Shown here: positions 36,808 through 45,804 of the stretch, one piece after another
Layout: each line of letters begins with the position of its first letter
Position numbering within the stretch: the stretch's first letter is position 1
DNA from: Verrucomicrobiota bacterium
GTDB taxonomy: Bacteria; Verrucomicrobiota; Verrucomicrobiia; Opitutales; Opitutaceae
Assembly (NCBI GenBank): GCA_025361935.1
Contig: JANYJB010000101.1
Location: 1-50,240 of the forward strand
Length of the DNA: 50,240 nucleotides
Direction of reading: 5' to 3'
Made by a program: the position numbers and the translations under genes
The notes under the pieces: generated by a model
What the model was told of the DNA's origin: nothing
What the model saw: only the letters and a program-made list of their open reading frames with translations
Database searches by the model: none

Positions 36808-37758
36808 ATGACTCGTCCGCCATCGCCCGCCATCGCCATCGTCATACCGGTCTACAACGAAGAACCTGTGCTGCCCGAGCTTTTGCGGCGGCTCACGGAG
36901 GTCTTCGACGGCCACCCCGACATCCGATGGACCACGGTGTTTGTCAATGACGGCAGCCGCGACGGCACAGTGGCGCTCATCTCGGCGCTAAACACCCGTG
37001 ATCCCCGGTTCAAGCTCGTCGATTTCTCCCGCAACTTCGGCCATCAGGCCGCGCTGACCGCCGGTTTGGCGCACGTCGCGGAAGCCGATGGGGTGGTGAC
37101 CATGGACGCCGACCTTCAGGACCCGCCCGAACTTATCCCCGATCTTGTCGCGGCGTGGCGGGGCGGCGCGGACGTCGTGCTCGCGGTGCGCCGTTCCCGC
37201 CAGGAAACCGGGGTGCGCCGACTCGGGTTTGATTTCTTCCACAAGGTTTTTCAAAAGCTCACCGACTTTCCCATCGAGGCCAACACGGGCACCTTTTGCC
37301 TGCTGGGGAAAAACGCCGTCGGAGCCTTCAACCAGCTTTCCGAAAAACACCGCTTCTTCCCGGGCCTGCGCGCCTGGGTGGGCTTCAAACAGGCGGAGGT
37401 TTTTTATCACCGAAAAGAACGCGCGGCGGGCACCCCGGCGGTGACCCTACACAAACTCGTGCGCTATGCGCTCGACGGCCTGTTCAGCTTTTCGCACCTG
37501 CCCCTGCGTGCCTTGACCTACGCCGGACTGATGATCGCTGGACTAGGTTTTGCGGTGGGCCTGTTTTTCATCGCCCGCAGATTATTGGGGATCGAAGTCG
37601 CACAGACTGGCTTCACCACGCTTGTCACGCTAGTGCTCTTCCTCGGAGGCATCCAGCTCATCGGCATCGGCGTCCTGGGAGAATATCTCGGCCGTATTTA
37701 TGACGAGGTGAAGCGTCGCCCCCCCTACATCATCAAAAACCGACATGGCTTTGAATAA
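36808..37758 (+). CDS. GT2 glycosyltransferase with C-terminal membrane helices (GtrB/ArnC-like)
   Basis: Product of 316 aa, ATG 36808. GT-A core: IAIVIPVYNEEPVLPELLRRL, VFVNDGSRDGT (Asn47-Asp48), DFSRNFGHQAALTAGLAH and the DxD MDADLQDPPELIPDLV (100-113). The C-terminal part (about 225-290) holds two membrane helices, as in GtrB and ArnC, which make polyprenyl-phosphate sugars for a GT-C partner. It overlaps the next gene by 14 bp. The adjacent membrane protein (37745) is its likely acceptor transferase. Confidence 0.92.
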   Translation: MTRPPSPAIAIVIPVYNEEPVLPELLRRLTEVFDGHPDIRWTTVFVNDGSRDGTVALISALNTRDPRFKLVDFSRNFGHQAALTAGLAHVAEADGVVTMDADLQDPPELIPDLVAAWRGGADVVLAVRRSRQETGVRRLGFDFFHKVFQKLTDFPIEANTGTFCLLGKNAVGAFNQLSEKHRFFPGLRAWVGFKQAEVFYHRKERAAGTPAVTLHKLVRYALDGLFSFSHLPLRALTYAGLMIAGLGFAVGLFFIARRLLGIEVAQTGFTTLVTLVLFLGGIQLIGIGVLGEYLGRIYDEVKRRPPYIIKNRHGFE

Positions 37759-39931
37759 ACGCTCGCTTGGTTCGCTGGCACTCGTGCTCGGACTCGGCTG
37801 CGTGCTCGCCATGATCGGCCGGTGGATGTTGTTCACGACATTCATGATCTACGACGACGAGGGCTACGTGCTTTACTCGTTAAGAAACTACATCGTCCAC
37901 GGAGATCTCTACACTCGGGTTTACAGCCAATACGGGCCGTTTTTCTATAACTTCTACGACATGCTACAGCGCGTGCTGCCTCTGGAGTATGACAACGTCA
38001 GCGGCCGATGGATCACCCTAATCAACTGGATGACAACCGTCGGGGCAAGCGGACTGCTCGTATGGCGCTATAGCCGCTCGCTCACCCACACGCTGTTTGT
38101 CATGGGTATGACGTTTTTTTGTCTGTGGGTGATGGTCAGTGAACCCATCCATCCCGGAGGTCTGCTGACGGCACTGGTCGCTCTGGGAACCGTGATAGGC
38201 GCCATCATGATCGAACGTGAACGCCCCATGTCGTTTGCCGTCAGCGGCGCGCTGATCGGCATCGCACTGCTCCTGACAAAAATAAACGTCGGGGTGTTTT
38301 TCCTCACCTCCGTGGGCGGCTGGATGCTCATTAACAGCGCCTATAAAGCCACAGGGCGACTTTACGCCAAGTGGCTGGTCGCGCTTGGATGTGCGCTGCT
38401 TCCCTTTTTGCTCATGCAATCCTTGTGGGGCTCAACCTCAACGCGGATTTTCGCGCTGATCGTCGCCACGTCAGCCCTGAGCCTCGTGATGCTTTTGAAC
38501 CAAAGCCGTCGGCCAGAACATTCTTCCGCCACTTGGATCGGTCTGATCGGCGTAGGCACGGCCTGGGCCTTTCTCATCGGACTGCTGACTTGGATGCGCG
38601 GCACCGGCTGGATAGAACTCGTTCAGGGCGTGATCCTGAATCCGCTCAAACACCCGGGCGTTTACTCATTGCCCCTAGTCTGGAAAGCCGCGTCCCTGCC
38701 TCTGGCCATCGGCTCGTTCGCGTTGGCGCTGTGGCTTTACACCCGGAAGACCTACCCCGCCTCTGTTTCGACGGTCATCGCCGGACTAAGATTCGTGATC
38801 CTCGTTTTTTTCCTAATGGCGGGACAGGTAAGCATGGGGAGGTTTGGCCAGCTTTATGGCATCCCGCTGATTTGGCTGCTCGTCGTTCCCCTAACCCCCG
38901 ACGCCATCACCGGGCGTGATCGCGCACGTTTGTGGATCGGATGGGTGCTGGTGTTCCAAAGCCTGCATGCCTATCCGGTCGCGGGCAGCCAAATCAACTG
39001 GGGAACCTTTCTGTTCCCAGCCTTGCTCGGCATGGGCGTCTACGAGGCTCTGGTTTACATCAAAAAACTCCAGCCAACGCTCGGACGCGGACTCGCGATC
39101 CTGTCCGGCGCGACCATGATGATCCATCTCGTATCGCTCACGTATAACGTGGGGAAAACTTCCGCCGGCCATTATTACGAAAGCCCTTCTCTGAAACTTC
39201 ACGGAGCGGAGCAGGTGCGGATGTCCAACGATTTCACCGACACGCTCCAGATCATCTCCGGCAACCTGAAGTTATACGCCAATACCCTGTTCAGCTTTCC
39301 CGGGCTCTACAGCATGAACATATGGACGGGCAAGCCCACGCCCACCCTGGAAAATGCCACGCACTGGTTCACGTTGCTCACTCTGCCGCAACAACAGGCC
39401 ATCATAGACCGGCTTGAGGCGGATCCGAACGCCTGCGTCGTTGTGCAATGCATGATCGTCGATTTCCTTGAGATGAACGGCTTCAGCACCAAGAGCCTGC
39501 TGCGGGATTATCTCGTCCGGGAATTTACTCCCGCCCTCAAACTCGATGGTTACGCCATCTGGATTCACAAGCACCGCACAATCCAGCTGATCAACATCAT
39601 CAGCATCCAACAAATCGGCCCGGGGCCCCGCATACGCTTGGAAGGCATTGTTCCCATTGGCACGGAAACCATCGGCCGCATCGATTTGCTCAACTATGAA
39701 ACAGATCCTCGCGTCATCCAGCTAATCGATACGCATGCATCCACTACGAATTTCACCTCAACGCCTTTCGTCCCAAGCGACATACCGCCTTCATCCGTGG
39801 CGCCGGGCGACCTGATGCGTTTCACCGTGGAGTTCACGGGTGCCTTCAACCACCTCAATCCGCATGATGCTTTTGCCATCCTGAAGTCCACCGACGGCCG
39901 CGAACTCGCCCGCCTGAGATTCGCGCACTGA
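37745..39931 (+). CDS. Large membrane protein with GT-C-type DDE motif
   Basis: Product of 728 aa, overlapping the GT2 gene by 14 bp. About twelve hydrophobic helices. The first outside loop carries MIYDDEGYVLYSLRNYIVHGDL (Asp37-Asp38-Glu39), the acidic signature of GT-C/PMT-type transferases, followed by YTRVYSQYGPFFYNF. The last 250 residues look soluble and beta-rich (EGIVPIGTETIGRIDLLNY). It probably moves a polyprenyl-linked sugar to an outside acceptor; the acceptor is unknown. Confidence 0.82.
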   Translation: MALNKRSLGSLALVLGLGCVLAMIGRWMLFTTFMIYDDEGYVLYSLRNYIVHGDLYTRVYSQYGPFFYNFYDMLQRVLPLEYDNVSGRWITLINWMTTVGASGLLVWRYSRSLTHTLFVMGMTFFCLWVMVSEPIHPGGLLTALVALGTVIGAIMIERERPMSFAVSGALIGIALLLTKINVGVFFLTSVGGWMLINSAYKATGRLYAKWLVALGCALLPFLLMQSLWGSTSTRIFALIVATSALSLVMLLNQSRRPEHSSATWIGLIGVGTAWAFLIGLLTWMRGTGWIELVQGVILNPLKHPGVYSLPLVWKAASLPLAIGSFALALWLYTRKTYPASVSTVIAGLRFVILVFFLMAGQVSMGRFGQLYGIPLIWLLVVPLTPDAITGRDRARLWIGWVLVFQSLHAYPVAGSQINWGTFLFPALLGMGVYEALVYIKKLQPTLGRGLAILSGATMMIHLVSLTYNVGKTSAGHYYESPSLKLHGAEQVRMSNDFTDTLQIISGNLKLYANTLFSFPGLYSMNIWTGKPTPTLENATHWFTLLTLPQQQAIIDRLEADPNACVVVQCMIVDFLEMNGFSTKSLLRDYLVREFTPALKLDGYAIWIHKHRTIQLINIISIQQIGPGPRIRLEGIVPIGTETIGRIDLLNYETDPRVIQLIDTHASTTNFTSTPFVPSDIPPSSVAPGDLMRFTVEFTGAFNHLNPHDAFAILKSTDGRELARLRFAH

Positions 39932-39932
39932 T

Positions 39933-40664
39933 TCAACCACGCCGCCTCGCCACCAGCAGCAGACTCACCCCAAAGGGAAACGGCACCCGGATACGCGCGA
40001 GGCCCACGAAGGTGCGTTTGAGCAGCGTGTTCAGCCAACCTGCCGGCTCACGGTCCTCCGCCCGGCTGTGCGGCGACGGGAACCATTTGCGCCATTTGCG
40101 CACGAGCCACACGGCCGGATAAACCACGACGTTGGTGTAGTTGACGTGCACCAGTTCCCATTTTACATCGGGAAAAAGCGCGCGCAACTGGCCGCGGTTG
40201 TAACGACGGTAGTGATGAAGCGTCACGTCCCAGTCGCTCCACAGGGCCATGCTGGCCGGCACGGTGATCACCGCGAGACCGCCCGGCTTCAGCAGGCGAT
40301 GGAACCCGTTGACCACGGCCGAATCATCCGGCACGTGCTCCAGCACATCGAGCGCCGTGACATACTCCAGCGAACCATCCGCCAGCGGCACTTGGTCGCC
40401 CGCCAAAGAGAGAACCTGCTCCGCGCGGAACCGTGTGCGTAAAATCCGCAGAGCCTCCTCGTGATCGTCGAGAACGAGGACCCGGCAGGAAGCTTCCATC
40501 TCCTTCGCGAAAATCCCGGTGCCCGCGCCGCAATCCAGCAGGAGGTCGTCCGCCTGCGGCGGCCTCGCAAGTTCGATCCAGCCGCGGACCATCTCTCGCT
40601 TGCCCACATAATACCAGTGCGTGCGCTCCACTTGCTCCAGATTGCGATACTCTTCGGCATTCAT
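39933..40664 (-). CDS. Class I SAM-dependent methyltransferase
   Basis: Product of 243 aa from the ATG at 40662-40664; an in-frame GTG upstream at 40728 is possible. SAM-binding motif LLLDCGAGTGIFAKEM, then VLVLDDHEEALRIL, VTALDVLEHVPDDSAVVNGFHRLL and a tail that looks membrane-associated (VVVYPAVWLVRKWRKWF). Substrate is unknown. It lies between two plus-strand glycan genes, on the opposite strand, so modification of a sugar or lipid carrier is plausible. It ends 2 bp after the stop of the 37745 gene, convergent with it. Confidence 0.85.
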   Translation of the reverse strand: MNAEEYRNLEQVERTHWYYVGKREMVRGWIELARPPQADDLLLDCGAGTGIFAKEMEASCRVLVLDDHEEALRILRTRFRAEQVLSLAGDQVPLADGSLEYVTALDVLEHVPDDSAVVNGFHRLLKPGGLAVITVPASMALWSDWDVTLHHYRRYNRGQLRALFPDVKWELVHVNYTNVVVYPAVWLVRKWRKWFPSPHSRAEDREPAGWLNTLLKRTFVGLARIRVPFPFGVSLLLVARRRG

Positions 40665-40757
40665 GAAAAAGGGTAAATCCGGCCGCGCAAACAGTTCATT
40701 CTTGTGGCGACCTTCAAGACGACCCGACACTGTGTCGAAGCAATTTTCAATCCCACA

Positions 40758-42734
40758 ATGTCATCTTCGCCGCATCCGCTTCCCCGCCCCGTTCTCACGG
40801 CCCTCGTGACATTTCTCTTGGCGATGCATGCCTGGCTCGCGGTATCGGCCAGCCTCGGGAAATCGTTCACCTTTGACGAAGTCGGGCACCTTACAGGCGG
40901 CTTTTCCTACTGGCATAATAACGATTATCGCCTTCATCCGGAAAATGGAAACCTCCCCCAGCGTTGGGCTGCGCTTCCGCTCGTCGCGGCGGGAGCGACC
41001 ATGCCCGTGACCAATCAGGAGGCCTGGCACCGGTCCGACGTGTGGACCATCGGCGAACAGTTTCTCTTCCGCAGCGGCAACAACACCATCTTCCTCCTCG
41101 CCTGCGCGCGCAGCATGATGGTGATTTTCAGCGTGGGCACCGGCCTGCTTGTTTTCCTGTGGTCCCGCCGGCTTTGGGGAGATCACGGCGCCCTGCTCTC
41201 GCTCTCCCTGTTTACCCTGTGTCCCAACTTTCTCGCTCACGGAGCGCTTGTGACCTCCGACGTGGCCATGACGTTTTTCTTCATGGCCACCACCACGGCC
41301 TGGTGGTGGCACTTGCGGCGGCCTTCCTGGACATCCTGGACCGTAAGCGCCGCTACGCTCGGGCTGGCCTGCCTCTCCAAGTTTTCATTTCTCCTGCTCG
41401 TCCCCATGTTCGGGCTGCTCGCGATCTGGCAGATGGTCGCCGTAGATGAAAAAACTGCGGAAAAACGCATCACCGTCCGGCAACTGCTGCTCTCCTCAGG
41501 CGGCCACATCGCCGTCGCCTGGTTCATGATCTGGATGGCGTTCGGCTTTCGCTACACCGCCTTCGCGCCGGGCCTGCCCGAAGGCCAACAGTTTTATGCT
41601 TCCTGGGAGGTCATCCTCCCTAAACAAGGCCCGATGGCCTGGTTCTTCAACGTCACGCGCACCCTCCATCTTTTCCCCGAAGCGTTTTTGCAGGGCCTCG
41701 CCTTTGTGCTCAGCGCGTCCAAGCAACGCGGGGCGTTTCTCAACGGCGAATTCAGCATCCACGGCTGGGTATGGTTTTTCCCTTACGCCTTTTTTGTCAA
41801 GACACCGCCCGCCCAGCTCCTCGCCTACGCGTTGGCGGCCATCATGGGACTGGAGCGAGCCCACGCCTTGGGCTCGTCATTCAAAACCCGCGCAGCGGTT
41901 TTATTCGGCGGCCTGCGAAAGGCCGCCCCGCTAGTCGTGGTATTTTTCGTGTATTGGGCGATTTCGCTGACCACCAGCCTCAACATCGGGCATCGGCACA
42001 TCCTCCCGACCTATCCAGCGCTTTTCGTGCTGTCGGGCGCAATCATCGTCTGGGGTTCGCCGCGCTGGCGCACCTGGGTTGCCGGAGGTCTTGTCATTTG
42101 GGCGGCGACCACATCCTTCGCGATTCGCCCCCACTACCTCGCTTATTTCAACGACTTCGCCGGCGGCCCCGCCAATGCGCACCGGCACCTCGTGGACAGC
42201 TCTCTCGACTGGGGACAGGACTTGCCCGGTCTGGCTGAATGGATCGCCCAAAACCGCCGGCCGGACGAGATGGTTTACCTGTCCTATTTCGGCAGTGCGC
42301 CGTTTTCGTATTACGGCATCCCCGCCCGCGAACTTTCACCCTATCCGTTGGTCGTAAAGCCGTATTTCTGGCATGTGCTTCAGCCGGGGCTTTACTGCAT
42401 GAGCGCGACGATGCTGCAGGATGTCTACAGTCCCTGGCGCGGCGCATGGACGCTCGAAACCGAAAATCTCTACCGCCAGATACGGGATCAGGCCAAGTTC
42501 CCCCCGGCCAATGCCGAGGAGACCCGGACGCGATCCAGCGTGTTGTGGAAACTGGACCGGCTGCGTTTCGCGCGCCTGTGCCAATACCTGCGCGTGCGAC
42601 GCCCCGAAGCCAATATCGGCTACAGTATCCGCATCTACCGGCTCAGCCCCCGCGAACTGCACGCCGCCACCGAAGGCTCCCTCAGCGAACTTGCCGGTAT
42701 CATGGCTGAAGCCGAGGCTCCAGCCGGGAAATAG
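40758..42734 (+). CDS. GT39-type membrane glycosyltransferase
   Basis: Product of 658 aa from the ATG at 40758. Diagnostic first loop: SLGKSFTFDEVGHLTGGFSYW (Asp40-Glu41), then LPQRWAALPLVAAG. About ten membrane helices and a soluble C-terminal domain with SSLDWGQDLPGLAEWI. Relatives (PMT/ArnT group) take a sugar from polyprenyl phosphate and add it to an outside acceptor. The start is 93 bp from the divergent methyltransferase gene. Confidence 0.88.
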   Translation: MSSSPHPLPRPVLTALVTFLLAMHAWLAVSASLGKSFTFDEVGHLTGGFSYWHNNDYRLHPENGNLPQRWAALPLVAAGATMPVTNQEAWHRSDVWTIGEQFLFRSGNNTIFLLACARSMMVIFSVGTGLLVFLWSRRLWGDHGALLSLSLFTLCPNFLAHGALVTSDVAMTFFFMATTTAWWWHLRRPSWTSWTVSAATLGLACLSKFSFLLLVPMFGLLAIWQMVAVDEKTAEKRITVRQLLLSSGGHIAVAWFMIWMAFGFRYTAFAPGLPEGQQFYASWEVILPKQGPMAWFFNVTRTLHLFPEAFLQGLAFVLSASKQRGAFLNGEFSIHGWVWFFPYAFFVKTPPAQLLAYALAAIMGLERAHALGSSFKTRAAVLFGGLRKAAPLVVVFFVYWAISLTTSLNIGHRHILPTYPALFVLSGAIIVWGSPRWRTWVAGGLVIWAATTSFAIRPHYLAYFNDFAGGPANAHRHLVDSSLDWGQDLPGLAEWIAQNRRPDEMVYLSYFGSAPFSYYGIPARELSPYPLVVKPYFWHVLQPGLYCMSATMLQDVYSPWRGAWTLETENLYRQIRDQAKFPPANAEETRTRSSVLWKLDRLRFARLCQYLRVRRPEANIGYSIRIYRLSPRELHAATEGSLSELAGIMAEAEAPAGK

Positions 42735-42743
42735 CCGGTTCGC

Positions 42744-44594
42744 TCAGGGCAGTTGCTTCAGCCAAAGAGACAGGTTCTCTGCGTCGGATTCACGGATCGC
42801 GGCCTTGGCGGAGGCGGGCAATGGCACGATCTTCTCACGCTTGGTCTTCCAGGCCTTCAGCTTTGCCTCGTCCACGCCCAGCACGCGGCTCAACCGCAAA
42901 ACATAGATCGGCGAAAAGGCTTTTTCGTCGATCAGCTCCAGCTTGAAGGCATCCCCCAGATCATCCTCCACCGACAGGTAGCGGGACTGGTTTTTAACAT
43001 CCACTCCCCAGCGCTGCACGACCAGGTAGTCGTCAAAGCTGTGATTTTTGTAGTGAAACAGATACTTCTCGGATTCATCCGCGACCATCGCCGGCATGAT
43101 CGAGGATTGTCTGTGGATGATCCACTGCAACCCCTCGTTTCCATCGATGGCCAGCACCCGTTTGCCGTCCAGATGCTGGGTGATGTAATCGGAAACCCAG
43201 TTGTTGGTGCGCGCCGCAAAATTCTCCTGCGTGTAACAATGCCGCGCCGACACGGGCACGGTCACGCCCCAGATATACAGCAGCGTGGCGCCGGTCAGCA
43301 CCTGCCAGGCCCTGCGATGGAAAATAAGGCGCGGAAAGACATACACTAAGGCGAATATCAGCAACAGATGCGCCGGCAGGCTCAGTCGGCGAATCAACGG
43401 ATCGTCCCACCGGCCCCAAAAATAACAAAGCATGAAGACAGTATGAAGAATCAGCCCAATCAGGAAGATGGAGAGCACCGCCAGAACCGGCGAAGACACG
43501 AAAATGGTCCGGTGCTCCTTATAGAGCATCAATCCAAAGAACCCGACCCCGAACGCCCCCAGAATGCCCAGCCACCAGGAACTGGGTTGGCTACCATCAA
43601 AGCACAGAAAAAAATTAAGCGCGTGTCCGACGTTGTCATAAAAATACTGCACGCCAAACGGTTTGGCGGCCCCCTCGATGTCATTCAACTGCCAGGTCAC
43701 ATCCGCCAGTTTGAATACATTATATTGCCATGGATATACCACCAAAAGCAGCGGCGCAAAAATCAACGCCCACGGCAGTTTTACCGTCCGTTGATGCCAC
43801 CATACATAAAGAATGGTCACGCCGACCGGCAACAGAAAGAGGACGGACTCATAACGCACTTGCGCCAATAATATCCCTGACAGCAAAAAAGCAGAGAGGC
43901 GGTCGTCCGAGGGGGCTTCCGCATGGCGCATACCCAGCCACAGCGTGCACACAATCATCGTCAAATTCAGCAATTCGAAGCCTCCCCCAACCGCGTTTTG
44001 ATTGACCAGCGGCACCGATATCAAAAGCAGCACGGCCACGACGCCCGCCCAAAGACCTCCCACCCGCCGCCCCACTAGATAGGTCAGGGTCGTCAACACC
44101 AAGGAAAGCGCTCCGTTCAACCAGAAGACGTTTTCCACTCGGTAGCCGGTGAGATCATGCACCGTGCTCAGCAAAAACGGGAAAAACAGCGGTCGTTTAT
44201 CCACATAGATTTTAAAGCTGATGAAGTTACCTCCGAAGTCATAAGCCTTGACCGAAGCCGAGGCTTGACGATCAAAGTGCATGTCCATCGCCGTGGCCTG
44301 AAGGACCACCTCGTCCATCACGATCTTGAACTCATGCCGCTCGTGTATGTGCAAAAAAACCGCGGCCAGAGCGATCACGACCACCGGCCAGCGCCACTCG
44401 GCCCAAGTCCAACCCCGCAAACCTCCGCGCAGACTTCTAGTAAGATAAAAACCAAAGAGACAGGTGCTCGCCAAGATCAACCAGTATCCCACTTCTTTCA
44501 CCATCCAAACGGCACGCACGGAACCGAAGGAGAAAAAGCCCAGTATAATCGCCAGAAGAGCGATAAGAGCCAAAAGTAGAAACCGTTTTTGCAT
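42744..44594 (-). CDS. GT39-type membrane glycosyltransferase
   Basis: Product of 616 aa. First outside loop ERHEFKIVMDEVVLQATAMDMHFD (Asp94-Glu95), the acidic pair of PMT/GT39 enzymes, followed by DKRPLFFPFLLSTVHDLTGYR. About eleven hydrophobic helices, with a C-terminal region holding NNWVSDYITQHLDGKRVLAIDG. It faces the previous GT39 gene and is the only member of the island's large transferases on the minus strand. It ends 49 bp after the pilin-1 stop and could be co-transcribed with the pilins. Confidence 0.87.
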   Translation of the reverse strand: MQKRFLLLALIALLAIILGFFSFGSVRAVWMVKEVGYWLILASTCLFGFYLTRSLRGGLRGWTWAEWRWPVVVIALAAVFLHIHERHEFKIVMDEVVLQATAMDMHFDRQASASVKAYDFGGNFISFKIYVDKRPLFFPFLLSTVHDLTGYRVENVFWLNGALSLVLTTLTYLVGRRVGGLWAGVVAVLLLISVPLVNQNAVGGGFELLNLTMIVCTLWLGMRHAEAPSDDRLSAFLLSGILLAQVRYESVLFLLPVGVTILYVWWHQRTVKLPWALIFAPLLLVVYPWQYNVFKLADVTWQLNDIEGAAKPFGVQYFYDNVGHALNFFLCFDGSQPSSWWLGILGAFGVGFFGLMLYKEHRTIFVSSPVLAVLSIFLIGLILHTVFMLCYFWGRWDDPLIRRLSLPAHLLLIFALVYVFPRLIFHRRAWQVLTGATLLYIWGVTVPVSARHCYTQENFAARTNNWVSDYITQHLDGKRVLAIDGNEGLQWIIHRQSSIMPAMVADESEKYLFHYKNHSFDDYLVVQRWGVDVKNQSRYLSVEDDLGDAFKLELIDEKAFSPIYVLRLSRVLGVDEAKLKAWKTKREKIVPLPASAKAAIRESDAENLSLWLKQLP

Positions 44595-44642
44595 AAAGCA
44601 CTAAGATGGTGCGCACCGACGGTTTTGCAGGGAAGACAAAAC

Positions 44643-44993
44643 TTATTGGATATAAGTCAAGGTGCGTGCACCCGATATTCCCGAAACGATGACTGGCATA
44701 CTTTGCGAATAATTCTGGGGATAGGTTTCGTTGGCAACCGTGCTCAAAATTTTTATGTAATTCGACGAACCGATCAATGAGGCAATGGCTGCTTGATTGG
44801 TGCCGTTTTCCAGAAAAAATTGATCGGCCGCGCCCCCCAGTTGGCGCATGTTGTTAAGCACCGCCTTGTCCTGTGAAGCTGAACGCACCTTTTGAAATGC
44901 AGGAATAGCCAAGGACGCAAGCAAACCGATGATGACCACGACGATCATGATTTCGACAAGCGTAAAGCCGCTCGCGGCGTTTTGGGGTTTCAT
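44643..44993 (-). CDS. Prepilin-like protein, diverged third copy
   Basis: Product of 116 aa. Type IV prepilin leader: cleavage at SG|FTLVEIMIVVVIIGLL, with Glu5 of the mature chain present and a hydrophobic N-terminal helix. The rest is short, without cysteines, so no disulfide loop. It aligns along its whole length with the two near-identical proteins at 45167 and 45805 but differs at about 20% of positions, for example TVANETYPQNYSQSMPVIVSG. It is probably a pilin or pseudopilin; which machine uses it cannot be told. No terminator of the type found after the other two copies follows it. Confidence 0.87.
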   Translation of the reverse strand: MKPQNAASGFTLVEIMIVVVIIGLLASLAIPAFQKVRSASQDKAVLNNMRQLGGAADQFFLENGTNQAAIASLIGSSNYIKILSTVANETYPQNYSQSMPVIVSGISGARTLTYIQ

Positions 44994-45115
44994 ACTGTCA
45001 AATTTTGCAAAAAAGATTAATAATAAGAATGAGCCTATTAGTGACTTTTAAGCTACGCCGCGGAAACAGGAAGTCCATCAATCCTGCGTAAGTATATGTC
45101 GGATTATTTAGACAT

Positions 45116-45147
45116 AAAAAACCGCCCACATTAACATGGGCGGTTTT
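45116..45147 (-). terminator. Terminator after pilin 2
   Basis: Stem ccgccca (45122-45128) / tgggcgg (45137-45143), loop cattaaca, flanked by a six-A tract (45116-45121) that is the T-tract on the minus strand. Ends the 45167-45517 gene. The A and T runs on both sides may allow it to act bidirectionally. It is almost identical to the terminator at 45756. Confidence 0.92.
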
Positions 45148-45166
45148 GAGTGAGACGACACTTAAC

Positions 45167-45517
45167 TTACTGGAGGTAAGTAAGGGTGCGGGTTCCGGCG
45201 ATACCGGAAATGATGATCGGAGTGCCTTGAGTATAGTTGGCAGGATAAAACTCGTTAGCAACCGTGCTCAGCGCCTTCACGTAGTTGGAAGAGCCAACCA
45301 GCGAAGCTATGGCAGCCTGATTGGTGCCGTTCTCAAGGAAGAACTGGTCAGCAGCAGCACCGAGCTGGCGCATGTTGTTGGTTACAGCCTTGTCTTGAGA
45401 AGCTCGGCGAACTTTTTGGAACGCAGGAATGGCCATCGCGGCCAGAAGGCCGATGATGACCACGACAATCATGATTTCAACGAGGGTGAAGCCCTTGGAT
45501 GATTTGATCTGTTTCAT
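45167..45517 (-). CDS. Prepilin-like protein, copy 2
   Basis: Product of 116 aa differing from copy 3 only at residue 38 (Arg here, Thr there). Leader MKQIKSSKG|FTLVEIMIVVVIIGLL shows the prepilin peptidase site after Gly9 and Glu5. No cysteines; the globular part is small, with NNMRQLGAAADQFFLENG. This could be the major subunit of a type IV pilus or a T2SS-like pseudopilus. The gene, its terminator and its product repeat those of copy 3, so recent duplication or gene conversion is clear. Confidence 0.9.
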   Translation of the reverse strand: MKQIKSSKGFTLVEIMIVVVIIGLLAAMAIPAFQKVRRASQDKAVTNNMRQLGAAADQFFLENGTNQAAIASLVGSSNYVKALSTVANEFYPANYTQGTPIIISGIAGTRTLTYLQ

Positions 45518-45560
45518 GACAAAAATATCGGCAAGGAATAATGAATGTTTAACGGAAAGT

Positions 45561-45575
45561 GATCTAGCTTAGATC
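45561..45575. promoter_or_regulatory. Palindrome upstream of pilin 2
   Basis: gatcta (45561-45566), spacer gct, tagatc (45570-45575); a perfect 6-bp inverted repeat 44 bp upstream of the pilin-2 start. It could be an operator. It is not found before copy 3. Confidence 0.35.
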
Positions 45576-45755
45576 GAACAAGATATGCATTTTTGGCAAT
45601 GATTATTACATTTTAGTTAGAAATCAAAACCCATCGCCTAACTCACAATCTATAAAACCTATGATGCGAGCCTGCTACCAAGCCGGGGCAGCGCACTCGC
45701 CAAGCTTGGAACCCGGGGCAAACCCGAGCACTGGTTAAAGGGAAACTCCAGACAT

Positions 45756-45788
45756 AAAAAAACCGCCCACATTAACATGGGCGGTTTT
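45756..45788 (-). terminator. Terminator after pilin 3
   Basis: Stem ccgccca (45763-45769) / tgggcgg (45778-45784), loop cattaaca, seven-A tract at 45756-45762 on the plus strand. About 38 bp here match the terminator at 45116 apart from one extra A. Confidence 0.92.
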
Positions 45789-45804
45789 GAGTCAGGCAAC
45801 AAAC

